From: Litsea cubeba
Taxonomy: Eukaryota > Streptophyta > Magnoliopsida > Laurales > Lauraceae
DNA length: 64,000 bases
NCBI GenBank assembly: GCA_012931725.1
Contig: CM022946.1
Coordinates: 118,861,360-118,925,359, forward strand
Reading direction: 5' to 3'
Part shown: in pieces, positions 37,401 through 45,739 of the stretch
How positions within the stretch are numbered: position 1 is the first letter of the stretch
Layout: each line of letters starts with the position of its first letter
Notes under the pieces: generated by a model
The model's input: the letters and a program-made list of their open reading frames with translations, nothing else
What the model was told of the DNA's origin: nothing
The model's database searches: none
Translations under genes and position numbers: made by a program

Positions 37401-40400
37401 CTTATGTTAAATTCTGGTTTATTAAATAAATCTCTTGGTTTCTCTTCTTGTGTGCCTTTTGACTGTGCTACTTGTAAAATGGGGAAGAGCAAAACTCTTC
37501 CGTTTCCTCATTCCACTTCACACACAGAATAAGATATTCTCAAGAGTATTCAAAACTCTTTTCAATCGTGAGTTTGTCATGGTATCAGAGCGAGGTTCTG
37601 ATCTTCAGCATTAAAGTTCATTCAAGGAATCAATCAGAGGGAAATCTTTCTCTCTTGAAGAAAATAAACAGATAGAGTATCTGTTTTCAAGAGATCGGCA
37701 TCCATCCTGTTCCTGCGATAGGCTCAGATTAACTGTGGCCCACCTGCGATCATCACAGCATCATCAAGGATCCTTCCAGTCAAGATCGCCCAAGTCTTCT
37801 CAGTATTTTGGTGATTTTTTCAGAATTTTTTCGACACTGTAAGGTACTTTTTTTTTATCATTCTCGTGATTTCTGAAAACTGGCACAAGTTTTGATCAAG
37901 ACCGTACAGATTTTGGGATTTTCAGCAGATTGAGTTCAAACATCTTCCAATCTGAGCGAAAATTGTGTGTCTACACAGATCAAGTCCCTGATTAGTGTCT
38001 AGGATCATCTGTGGGTCCCACGTAAAGTTTTTTTAGTAACAATCAAGGACGTCAGGGCCTCTTTTTTATCCTGTTTTGTTCTCTGCTTGGCCTGAGTGTT
38101 TTTTTTAGTGTTTGGATCTGCCCAGTACCTTCTCCAGCACTCACAAAACTGAAGTTCAGATACTTTGCTGAGTTTATCACTTGTTGTTTCACTATTTCAC
38201 AATTGGTTATAGGAAATTGCACAAACAACTACTTAACACCCCCCCTCGGGCGGGACACCGCCCGGATCCGAAGCACACGCCCGCACAAGACTATAACGCG
38301 GCATGGGGCCTTTTTGCCCTGCGCATTTTGCGCCCGCACAAACACACAACGCGGCATGGGGCATTTCTGCCCTGCGTGGTTTCGAACTCGAAACCTCAGG
38401 CTCTGATACCATGTCAAAGTTGCTAGCCAGTAATCCCAAAACCAATTGGTTATAGGAAATTGCACAAACAACTACTTAACAATATTGACCATGTGACCTT
38501 AATTCCATAGATAGATGTTATGGTTCCACTTGACTATATTGATAGTATGGTAATGGTCAATGTGGCCAGTACCCTGAATATGGGTCATGGTACCCAAGGA
38601 CCCACATTGTTGTCTGTTGCCCTCCAACATCCCCCACTCCTGGCCATATTTCCATGTTCACTGGGGCAACCGGAAGGCAAAAGTCTACGCCATAAATAAA
38701 CACTACCCGACTCCATACTGGATGGATCCGGAATGTCTTGTATAGTCTAGTATGGAACAACTTCTTCATTATGATAACCACAACCTGCCCGACTATCTCC
38801 TCCAATGGAGAGTGACTACTCACGGCGAGGCTGGAGCTACAATGGTCAGAAGACAGTCTGAGCCACCTCCTGTTACTTGCCTTCTGATATTCCATGTGCT
38901 CGCTCAGATGTCCCACCTTTTCCTTCTCTCATCTCTTCCCCCATCTCAAATACCCCCCAACCCCAAAGTGTCTTCCTCTTTGTGTGGCTTCAACTTGTGC
39001 CGAATGACACCTTTATTCTGTTTGTGTCATCATGAGTGATTCTCGTCATGCAACTGCCATCTGTGAGTCATCACTAGAATCAGGGATAACTTCCTCCTCA
39101 AAGAAATCAAGCCAGGCATCATCAACTTCTTATTGCATTTATCCCTTGAATATGTACTTTCTTTTGTTTTCCTTGATTGAGAATATTTTTCATCTATTCT
39201 CAAATTGCATTTAGTACACTTGGATAGCTTGCCACATTGCCCACAACATTAGCCAAGTGTTGCTTGAATCTTGTGATGCCCCCATTTGTAATTTTTCCAC
39301 AAAAATTACACTTAATTTTCAAGCGATTTCCATCAATTGCCTAACCGTGACTCCACGCACGATCTATGTTGTGCACCATCTTCTCACAATTTAAAGCCTA
39401 TATTAACTTTGACATGGTACAATACCCACGTACACTTGGATGTAATTTGGTTGCCTACCTTGGAAAAAAATAATTTTTAAAAAATATCATTGAAATCCAA
39501 CAAAAAAATTAAATAAATTTTAAAAAATGTGAAAGAACGTAGGATTCATCTATGGGATTCGTAGATCTAACACTTAGCAATTTTGAAGTGATTTGGTTGG
39601 CTACATTGAAAAAATCCCACGTCATCCCCATCAAAACCCAAATCCTCTCCTTCAGTCCACCCCAAAACCACTAATCCCTAATACCACCCACAACAACCAT
39701 CAAAACTCCAATTCGTCTCTTCCCAGCCCTCTTTCTTTCTTCATCAAATTATTTCTTATTTTGAAAACTTTTGCTTCTTTTTTTGTCTCAAGTAGAAACA
39801 TATCCATACTTGTATAGGAAAAGGCTAGAATTTCAGAATCTGACCTAACAAGAAACGTATTCCCCTTCAATTTGATTTGATCTAATCTCACAAATGCAGG
39901 AAAAATTACATTTGCGGCATGAAAACTAGACTTCTAATTAAATCCAGGTTTTGGGTCGTGCCAGTTACCACCTAGAAGGGAGGTATATTTTACCATTAAA
40001 TTGCTCCCAGGGACGATCCTAATCTCTAAGGCCCCATACCAGATGACACATACTGAGTTCGAGGAGCTTAAGGAGCAATCGAAAGAGTTGCTAGATAAGG
40101 TTTTATTCAACCTAGTGTATCACCCAGGGGCGCTTTAGTGTTATTTGTTAAAAATAAAGATGGATCTAGGAGGCTGTGCATTAATTATATGAAGTTGAAC
40201 TTGGTGACGGTGAAGAATAAATATCCATTGCTAAGGATTGACAGTTTGTTTAATCAGCTACTAGGGGCACAGTATTTTTCGAAGACTGATCTCCAGTTTG
40301 GTTGTCATCAACTTAGAATCAAAGATGAAGATGTTCCAAAGACAACTTTCTAGACACGATATTGTCATTATGAATTTTTAGTCATGCCTTTGGGGCTAAC

Positions 40401-43400
40401 TAATGCACCAGCATCATTTATGGACCTAATGAATCGGATATTCAAACACTTCTTAGATCATTTTATTGTAGTGTTTGTAGATGATATTCCCTAGAAGGAT
40501 CATAAGCAACAGTTGAGGATTGCTTTGAAGATGATCCTCAACTTTGAAGATGCTAAGAGAATAAATTGGATGGCAAGTTGAGTAAATGTGAATTTTGCCT
40601 AAGTAATGTTTTTAGTTCATATAATCTCCAAGGAGGGAATGGCAGTAGATCCAGCAAAAATTCAAGCCCCGTCTTAAACCGGTCTCGACTATCCAATGTT
40701 AGATTAGAGCATTTTTATGTTTGGGACTTTGGGCCCTGATTGAGATAGATCAAAATGGCCATTTTATTGATCAAATTGATTGAAATAATTAAGGGTCTAA
40801 TCAATCACCGGATCCGTGAAATCTAGGCCATCCGTTCTTACATCAATTGATCTAGAAATGGTTGTGCAGATGCTTTAGCTAACCAAGGGCCGTCTGAAGT
40901 CGCTTCTTTGTGTGCTCTGATTATGTTACTTTGCGCTTTTTGTTTGTGTGGTGGGCATAAGGTGCTTAGCCCTCTTCTTTGCTTTCCTCTCTTGTTCTTT
41001 GGCGTTTTTATGTTTTCCTCTTAATATAATTTACCAATACCTTTCAAAACGAAACATTTGTAAAGAAAGGGACATGATACTCCCTAGAATAAGAAAAAAA
41101 AAATCATATTCAAAATGATAGGCATTCTCTAATTCTCCAAAAAAGAGGACTTAATAAGATCATTATTTGCCTCAAATAAAAATATCTAAACTACATAAGG
41201 AAAGAGCTCACTGGACAATTTTGCAGAATCATGAATAGCATAAAACATATCCTCATTGGCATTAAAGACCTGAGAGATCTAGAGAAAGGAGGAAAGAGGA
41301 AGGTGGTGTGGACCATAGGGGATATGAGGGCGAAAACAAAAGATGTGGTCATTGTGAAAAGGAGACAGGATTAATGAAAGTAATAAATATCCATCATTCA
41401 GAACTTCAGTGAGAAAATGTGTAAATATGATTCATTAAAACTAGAAAGTGACAAACATCATTGCAATACCTAGAAAATGTGAGACGAGTCAAACATTAGA
41501 TTAACACCTTCCGTAAAAGAAAAGAGCATAACAGAAAATAAAGCATTATGGAGGAAAATAAGCATTTTATGCTGTCTAGGTGCATCCTAGAAAGAGCACA
41601 ACCAAACACTCATGGAAATCCTTGATTCTCCTCTCTAAAGGTGGAGTTTTTTCTTTAAAGCCACATACATTCTGTAGCAAGGAGTAGGGGTCGCCAAATG
41701 GACCGCATTGGTTTCTGAGCTTGTCCTGCTCAAAATTCATGTTTTTTTTATAACCAGGACCGTTTAATGGACACTTCACAAATGTTGAAGCTCTGGCTGA
41801 TCTCAGGCTTCATGGGATGAAGCAACCAAAACATAATAGTGAAATTCTCTGACTTCCAATCAGGAAAAGATGGGTCATCAATAAGCTTCATTTGCTTTCT
41901 TGCTTGTTGCCGCTTGACTACACATTAACATTGAATTTTAGGAGTTGAGATACAGGAATCTTGTAGTTTAGGTGATATACCACTACACCCTCTGGTTAAC
42001 AATCAAATCTTCCTACCTCCCTTCCCAAAAAAAGATTGATCAACAGCCAAATCTTTGTTCTACCCCAATTGACACATACAGATCAGGACCACTGCAAGTA
42101 GCTTTGCCATTAAACTTTACATTGGTGATTTGCAATTCTAGAGGTTCAACAATACAAGTATTGAAGTGCAACCATGAATTGGAAAAAAAATAATGCGTTA
42201 AGCTAGAGGAGCTACCTTCAATAGAATCGACTATTATATATAAATAGAACTAATAGAAAGAAATCACTGGTTTGGATCACATTTGATAAACATCAGATCA
42301 TCAGATAGTATCACAATCCGGTTTGAATGAATCAACACATCAGCAGCTCAAATAACAGTCCATGTATGATCAACACAATAATAATGGGAGAAGGTTCTTT
42401 TGTTGATGACGATGATATTGATATGATCAAAACCAGAAATTATTTAACGTCCAGCTATGAATAGCCACATATTCTTAATCTCAATGAACAAATTGCCAGA
42501 AATAATGTTCGCTCAATGATCAGATAACTAGTATAACAAAAACAAATAAGAAAACTAAGTATGAATACAGGAATGGGGGTGGGGTGGTTATAATTAAGGG
42601 AGATTCTTCTGTAGAGTCCAATGGGGTTCTATGGAGTGCTCATAGCCATAGAGACTGACATAGAATTGTGGGAGTTGTGTTATATGGTTAGGGTGAAAGA
42701 TTCTATTTCAACCACTGGCAGGGAGGCAAACGGTAAGTAAACCAACCATATTTAATGTTTGATACTTAATTTTAACTTTTTCTTCTTTTATCAGATCTGT
42801 TACTCTTAATAACTCTTTCAAAAAATTATGAAAAATTAATATGTAGTGAATAGATCTTAGCTAACAGCTAACAGTATTTCACTGTTACATCATTAATTCT
42901 TGAAATACGGCAGACTAATTCACATGAAATTGATTATTTAACCTGAATGAGTGAGGCTAAACTGTCAAAAAAGAAAATAATATAAAACAGATAGAAAATT
43001 ACAAAAGAAGACCTAATGGGGAAAAAAGTACATTTAATTTGATTGGCCTCACCCAGTTGTGTTCACCCACAGGATATCCAACTATTTTGGATAGCTGGCA
43101 GCACTGTTGTCCATGTAAGAGAATGCCCAAGCTTTTAGGATTATCAAGGACTGTTACCTTTGTATGTATGGCAATAAATACTAGATCCAAAATTTTCATT
43201 CCCTAGGTTGGGAATTGGTAGCTTATAGCCTAAAAACCACATCAATCACAGAAACCTAACCTGTCTAATGGAGAAATTTTGGATACAAAGGGCAAACACA
43301 TCTTAACTGGACTAGTTCTTAAATGTCCCTTTCCTTCCATAACCCTCCAATCAAAGGTTGTGATTGTCTGATAAGTCTGGTTGTTAGGCTAAAGCCATCA

Positions 43401-44815
43401 AAGGTAAACCATAGAGATGAATGTCTCTGCTCTCATACATTTGGCATGGAATGAAAATATAATCACTGAAAACTAAAAAAAGAGTAGCATTGTTGTGTAG
43501 CCCAAAGAATAGAGTGTGCTTTTATGTTTCTTTATGAATATTATTGTGTGCTTTCAGCAACTGGACTTCAGAACTTTGAAAATATGAACCAAGTTGTTCC
43601 CAGGACTGACATATTTCAACTCTCTTGCATGTCAATGCAGGCATAGGTTTGGGCCTCTTATGTCTGCTTGTTGGTAGTTATTGGTTATATTGGAACTTCA
43701 AAAAAAGGCACATTGAGCGCAGAAAAAAATTCTATCGACAAAATGGTGGTTTGTTATTACAACAAAAAATATCTTCACATGAAGGTGTTGCTGAGATGAC
43801 AAAAATCTTTACTGTCAAAGAGCTGAAAAGAGCAACCAACAACTATGATGCAGGCCGAATCCTTGGACAAGGGGGCCATGGTACTGTGTATAAAGGAATT
43901 TTACCAGGAAATAGAACTGTAGCAATTAAGAAGTCAAAAAAGCTGGATGCTAGCCAAGTCAAGCAATTTATAAATGAGGTTGCCATTCTTTCCCAGGTCA
44001 ACCATCGGAATATTGTGAAGCTCCTGGGATGTTGTTTAGAGACACAAGTTCCCTCTTTGGTTTATGAATATGTCTCCAATGGAACTCTCTTTCAGCATAT
44101 CCATTCTGAGGGCAATGGTTCTTCTATTTCATGGGAAAATCGTTTAAGGATTGCAACTGAAGCTGCAGGTGCTCTTGCATATTTGCACTCTTCTATTTCT
44201 ATACCAATCATTCATAGAGATGTTAAGTCTACCAATATACTCTTAGATAATGACTATACAGCAAAAGTGTCTGACTTTGGAGCTTCAAGATCAATACCAT
44301 TTGATAAACCTCACATAACTACAGCAGTTCAGGGGACCTATGGGTATTTGGATCCAGAATACTTCTGTACAAGTAAATTGACTGATAAGAGTGATGTTTA
44401 TAGTTTTGGAGTTCTTCTAGTGGAGCTCTTAACAGGAGAGAAGCCAATTTCTTTGACTAGACCTGAGGAAGACAGAAATCTAGTTAGTTATTTCATCTCA
44501 TCGATGAATGAGAATCGCCTCTTACAAGTTATTGATACTCAAGTTGTCAACGAGGTCAATGAAGAGCAACTATTGGCAGTTGCTGATCTTGCAAAGAGAT
44601 GCTTAAGACAGACGGGAGATGAAAGGCCCACAATGAAGGAAGTGACAGCAGAGCTGGAGGGCTTAAGAAGGACAGTGGTGCAACCATCAACAGTGGAAGA
44701 TCAACTAGAAACCGAGTGCTTGCTCAATGGAACATCACAAAATCATCCAGGGGATGCAGCTAGGCAACAGAGTTTGGAGAAGCAATTCATAGTTTCACTG
44801 GATGTCCCAAGATAA
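18568..44815 (+). CDS. Wall-associated receptor kinase (WAK), four exons, complete
   Basis: The spliced CDS joins 18568-19414, 29462-29638, 29786-29923 and 43641-44815 (2337 nt, 778 residues plus stop) with no frameshift; every junction has GT/AG and phase 1. Order: signal peptide (1-24), Cys-rich GUB_WAK pectin-binding domain (25 to about 280), EGF module (exon 2), calcium-binding EGF (exon 3), membrane helix (about 388-408), RD-type Ser/Thr kinase (about 459-730). WAKs sit in the plasma membrane, bind cell-wall pectin or oligogalacturonides outside and signal inside, in expansion and defence. The length fits the family. Introns are 10,047, 147 and 13,717 bp; the two long ones are full of transposons, yet the frame is intact, so the gene is probably functional. 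Which WAK or WAKL subtype it is cannot be said from the sequence. Confidence 0.93.
19957..20150 (+). mobile_element. tRNA-derived SINE in WAK intron 1
   Basis: The head contains GTAGCATGTGGGTAAGAGG (box A-like) and GGTCAAGGGTTCAACATTGC (box B-like); a run of A with a few G (about 20119-20149) ends it. No clean target duplication was found. It differs in sequence from the two minus-strand SINEs in the window. Confidence 0.6.
20411..20580 (+). mobile_element. MITE fragment, GTTTGTTTGCATTAGAA family
   Basis: GCCTGTTTGTTTGCATTAGA, AAAGGTGAATTTCC and GAACATCAAATAA match, in order, the inverted right end of the MITE at 33041-33312. The other terminus is missing or diverged. Confidence 0.6.
20581..21545 (+). 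other. WAK intron 1 sequence before the Copia element
   Basis: No exon or element boundary was found. A short direct repeat (GTAATTATGGCTTCCATTAG, near 21390 and 21434) is present. The last five bases, ATATG, are the Copia target site. Confidence 0.4.
21546..21875 (+). repeat. 5' LTR of Copia-1
   Basis: A 330-bp repeat, TG...CA bounded, identical to 26702-27031 except for C versus G in CAATTGCATTTG/CAATTGGATTTG. It begins with a GGCCC-rich patch and contains TAATACCTATATATTG. Confidence 0.95.
21876..21888 (+). promoter_or_regulatory. Initiator-Met tRNA primer-binding site of Copia-1
   Basis: TGGTATCAGAGCC follows the 5' LTR with no gap; it is the usual Copia primer site complementary to the 3' end of initiator tRNA-Met. 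Confidence 0.95.
22618..26694 (+). pseudogene. Copia-1 gag-pol polyprotein, two frameshifts
   Basis: ATG at 22618 opens gag (MEKSEITLIKFTGKNYPAWS). After LSKT near 23312 the frame slips by one base; the next frame gives two zinc knuckles (CFSCQKFGHLASQC and CRYCKKSGHIISEC). Then come protease WFLDSGASNHMT (about 23608), the integrase HHCC region (LWHKRLGHPN...CATCKLGKSK), integrase core residues in HSDVWG, DSGGEY and QQNEIAERKN, RT with KWVFSLK, DVKNAFLHG and YVDD (about 25736), and RNase H from AYSDADW (about 26224) to ADIFTKGLPRPRH. A second slip lies in the T-run 26187-26193, which has one T too many. The stop is near 26694. Otherwise all catalytic motifs are intact. Confidence 0.93.
26691..26701 (+). 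promoter_or_regulatory. Polypurine tract of Copia-1
   Basis: TTGAGGGGGGA lies directly before the 3' LTR and overlaps the end of the pol frame. It would prime plus-strand DNA synthesis. Confidence 0.9.
26702..27031 (+). repeat. 3' LTR of Copia-1
   Basis: A 330-bp repeat followed by the target duplication ATATG. The polypurine tract lies directly before it. Confidence 0.95.
27037..27914 (+). other. WAK intron 1 sequence after the Copia element
   Basis: No exon, RNA gene or transposon end was identified here. Confidence 0.35.
27915..28362. mobile_element. MITE with about 130-bp terminal inverted repeats
   Basis: The left arm (ATGATGCATGTATACTTCC, GGGCAACGTATCGTGTCG, ACTTCACTTTTTACGTGTAA) is the inverse of the right arm (TTACATGTAAAAAGTGAAGT, CGACACGATACGTTGCCC, GAAGTATCCATGCATCAT). 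The right half also holds AGCTATGATGCCCAGATACG. Related copies occur at 45610-45732 and 46750-46858. The target duplication is not clear and no transposase is present, so the superfamily is open. Confidence 0.75.
28363..29461 (+). other. WAK intron 1, 3' part
   Basis: No feature was recognised apart from the splice acceptor at 29460-29461. The sequence is AT-rich with T-runs, ordinary for a plant intron. Confidence 0.4.
29462..29638 (+). CDS. WAK exon 2: EGF module
   Basis: The acceptor TTTGCAG ends at 29461. The exon encodes 59 residues beginning DECLDPNTNPCQVICKK and including CSCPPGAYGDGRKDGEGC, an EGF-like module. The donor GTGTGT starts at 29639. Phase 1 on both sides keeps the frame with exons 1 and 3. 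Confidence 0.9.
29786..29923 (+). CDS. WAK exon 3: calcium-binding EGF module
   Basis: The acceptor TGTGTAG ends at 29785. Together with the G left by exon 2 it reads DIDECADTASNKCQHLC, then CINTQGSYQCSC, which fits the calcium-binding EGF pattern including the hydroxylation motif C-x-N-x4-Y-x-C. The donor GTAACA starts at 29924, in phase 1. Confidence 0.9.
29924..30640 (+). other. WAK intron 3, 5' part
   Basis: AT-rich; no exon. A short GAA microsatellite lies at about 30376-30395. The intron then runs into LINE B. Confidence 0.4.
30641..34680 (-). mobile_element. LINE B: nearly full-length RTE LINE, degraded
   Basis: On minus the 5' leader (about 34680-34360) reads AAAACTTGTCATAATCC, related to the start of LINE A. 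Endonuclease follows: GKSMDLVDEMKR near 34070, ETKWKWDKAKYF near 33990, then FALAFDLVIANIYFGKRE and KSQIDIFLLRKHDQ at 33600-33450. RT gives FFIDLEKVYDSVPRNLIWWV (31740-31680). The 3' end has the AACGTAGTTGGGACAAGGC signature and a GATGATGGTGGTGG tail at 30641-30660. Frames are broken throughout. A MITE is inserted at 33041-33312. A T-rich segment (34090-34360) between leader and endonuclease is of uncertain origin. The LINE lies antisense to the WAK gene. Confidence 0.85.
33041..33312. mobile_element. MITE nested in LINE B
   Basis: The left end TTTGTTTGCATTCAAATACA and the inverted right end TTTGTTTGCATTAGAACACA form terminal inverted repeats. AAGGTGGTTAAAAATGAA and its inverse, and the GAACATCAAATAA motifs, extend the symmetry. 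LINE B coding sequence resumes on the right. A related one-sided fragment lies at 20411-20580. The target duplication is not clear. Confidence 0.7.
34681..35601 (+). other. WAK intron 3, unrecognised part
   Basis: No coding, RNA or transposon signal was found; the sequence is AT-rich. Confidence 0.35.
35803..35872 (-). repeat. TRIM 3' terminal repeat
   Basis: A 70-bp TG...CA repeat. On plus it runs from TGTCAAAGTTGCTAGCC to ACAACTACTTAACA and is preceded by the target duplication ATATT. Confidence 0.9.
35919..37531 (+). pseudogene. Copia gag-protease-integrase segment inside the TRIM
   Basis: ATG at 35925 opens gag (MDKSDITLIKFTGKNYPAWS), close to Copia-1 gag. The first zinc knuckle CYSCQKFGHLASQC is intact; a TAG follows it where Copia-1 has CAG. 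The second knuckle (CSYCKKSGHIISEC), protease (WFIDSGASNHMT) and integrase HHCC finger (LWHNRLGHPN...CATCKMGKSK) follow, and the frame ends after STSHTE at about 37532. Integrase core, RT and RNase H are absent. It is plus strand, opposite to the TRIM. Confidence 0.9.
37532..38199 (+). mobile_element. Copia LTR end, primer site and leader, out of normal order
   Basis: After the gag-pol piece comes a short LTR-like end (CGTGAGTTTGTCA), then TGGTATCAGAGCG (37580-37592) and a leader of about 600 bp. In a normal Copia element this block lies upstream of gag; here it lies downstream of the pol fragment, so the captured Copia sequence is circularly permuted. Confidence 0.75.
38200..38285 (-). repeat. 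Duplicated TRIM piece at the Copia junction
   Basis: CAATTGGTTATAGGAAATTG through GCACACGCCCGCA repeats the last 39 bp (on plus) of the TRIM terminal repeat plus the adjacent 46 bp of interior seen at 35834-35918. It shows that the foreign block is bracketed by a direct repeat of TRIM sequence. The remaining interior (38286-38398) has two copies of an ACGCGGCATGGGGC...TGCCCTGCG unit. Confidence 0.85.
38399..38411 (-). promoter_or_regulatory. TRIM primer-binding site
   Basis: On minus TGGTATCAGAGCC, the initiator-Met tRNA type, adjacent to the 5' repeat with no gap. Confidence 0.9.
38412..38481 (-). repeat. TRIM 5' terminal repeat
   Basis: The same 70-bp sequence as 35803-35872. It is the 5' repeat because the primer-binding site abuts it; ATATT follows on plus. 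Confidence 0.9.
39950..40680 (+). pseudogene. Gypsy reverse-transcriptase fragment
   Basis: Frames read PPRREVYFTIKLLPGT, APYQMTHTEFEELKEQSKEL, VLFVKNKDGSRRLCINYMKL, FSKTDLQFGCHQLRIKDED, YEFLVMPLGLTNAPASFMDL and IVVFVDDI, the ordered motifs of a Ty3/Gypsy RT including the VDD catalytic pair. Stops (TTF*TRY and others) and truncation after IISKEGMAVDPAKI show that it is dead. No LTR is visible nearby. Confidence 0.85.
40845..41065 (+). mobile_element. L1 LINE 3' end (RNase H tail)
   Basis: NGCADALANQGPSEVASL near 40860-40915 matches the last residues of plant L1-type RNase H domains. A T-rich 3' UTR with CTTAATATAATTTACC follows. The rest is missing. Confidence 0.6.
41066..43640 (+). other. 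WAK intron 3, 3' part
   Basis: No exon or confident transposon was found in this 2.6 kb. It ends with the acceptor of WAK exon 4 at 43639-43640. Confidence 0.4.
43641..44815 (+). CDS. WAK exon 4: membrane helix and kinase
   Basis: The acceptor ATGCAG ends at 43640. The exon opens with the membrane segment GIGLGLLCLLVGSYWLYW and basic stop-transfer residues KKRHIERRKK. Kinase motifs in whole-protein numbering: GQGGHG loop at about 463-468, catalytic Lys 484 in VAIKK, Glu 500 in NEV, HRD at 579-581, DFG at 599-601, and GTYGYLDPEY in the activation segment. All catalytic residues are present, so an active RD kinase is expected. The stop TAA is at 44813-44815. Confidence 0.95.
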
Positions 44816-45074
44816 TTATTTAACAATTCAATTTGTGATCAAGAATGCTAGTGGTCTTTCATGGGTTCTGCCATAAGGAGCAGGAGCCTCGTGATATCAG
44901 ACTTGTCCAGTTGCATTGTATCAACGGCTGCTTATTCTGCAATTTATACATTTTTGTTAAGATTAAAATTTTATTAGAAAAGAAAATGAATAGAAACCAT
45001 ACAGCTGAGAAATGCTATCGTACATATCTAAGGCATATGTACAAGAGCATTATACCATATACAAAAGTAACAAA

Positions 45075-45180
45075 ACATCATCATCAAAGCCCTGTCCCAA
45101 TTATATTGGGGTTGGCTATATGAATTCCGTTTCTCCATTCTGATCTATTTTGAGCCAAATCCTTAGATAGGGTTCAGTGA
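45075..45180 (-). mobile_element. RTE LINE 3'-end scrap
   Basis: ATCATCATCAAAGCCCTGTC, then CCAATTATATTGGGGTTGGC, is the inverse of the RTE 3' signature seen in LINE A and LINE B. About 100 bp remain, some 260 bp after the WAK stop codon. Confidence 0.7.
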
Positions 45181-45609
45181 TAATAACATATCCTGAAAAA
45201 CCTTCAGCCAGTAATAAATACTCCACCAAGCAACTTCAGTGTCTAGAAAAAGATTTATATAAGTTGGAGTAAAATCTTGAATGCTTTATAAAACATGAGT
45301 GAGGACTTTTTAGTCTCAACAATTGTCAGTGAACTTTTCCCTTAATGCAAGGGATGACCACAAACATTTAAAATGCAAGCAAGAAACTCAAAAAATATGA
45401 TGCAATCTGGATCCAAGTGCATCATGGGCCTAAGCCCACTGTCGGCCAGACCGTTGGGCCCAACCCATAGTGGCCAGCATATTGAGCCAAGCCCATAGAC
45501 AATTGATCTGTTGGGCCTAACCCATGGACAGCCAACCTATTGGCTGAATAATTCCTATTTTCTTAGTTTGTAAAATTATAATAAAAGTTCCCTTGATCTA
45601 GATTCTCAC

Positions 45610-45732
45610 CATATGCTCCAAAATAGGCAATGTATTGTTTCATGAAATTTCATTTTTTAAGTGTAAAATCCCTGTCCCTGCCATTTCCATAGCCTGTCCT
45701 TACCTATCCATGATGTATCAAGGCATCATAGA
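45610..45732. mobile_element. MITE remnant related to 27915-28362
   Basis: AAGTGTAAAATCC, CCTATCCATGATG and GGCATCATAGATCT match, inverted, the right half of the MITE at 27915-28362. Only part of one arm is left. Confidence 0.45.
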
Positions 45733-45739
45733 TCTCAAC

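Larger units (their letters stand above)
35803..38481 (-). mobile_element. Chimeric TRIM retroelement carrying a Copia segment
   Basis: Two identical-looking 70-bp repeats (35803-35872, 38412-38481) read TGTTAAGTAGTTG...CTTTGACA on minus. ATATT is duplicated at 35798-35802 and 38482-38486. On minus, the primer site TGGTATCAGAGCC follows the right repeat directly and the purine tract CCCGAGGGGGG precedes the left one. These are the marks of a terminal-repeat retrotransposon in miniature. Between the TRIM-specific ends lies about 2.3 kb of foreign sequence: Copia gag-protease-integrase start, then a Copia LTR end, primer site and leader, both antisense to the TRIM. The target duplication brackets the whole chimera, so it appears to have inserted as one unit. 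Confidence 0.85.
35602..39365 (-). pseudogene. hAT-like BED-finger protein relic, split by a TRIM
   Basis: Minus frames from about 39340 read LKIKCNFCGKITNGGITRFKQHLA, matching the BED zinc finger of DUF659-type hAT transposases. Further down come EVDDAWLDFFEEEVIPDSSDD (about 39150-39080) and GHLSEHMEYQ (about 38910). Near the end is a Tyr/Gly/His-rich tail: DPYSGYWPH (38585-38557) and, on the other side of the TRIM, DPYAHQYGYGPYGG with GSGSTHDHNDGDVDSD (35760-35640). The catalytic core between finger and tail is missing and stops occur, so this is a deletion derivative. The TRIM 35803-38481 sits inside it; the tail continues after the TRIM is removed. Confidence 0.5.

Noticed and set aside
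38181..38471. Overlapping open frames on both strands in a GC-rich patch
   Set aside because: They fall in the TRIM interior and terminal repeat, with no recognisable domain and no codon signal.
44845..45123. Downstream 92-residue open frame as an extra gene
   Set aside because: It covers the WAK 3' UTR and runs into an RTE scrap; no domain is recognisable.
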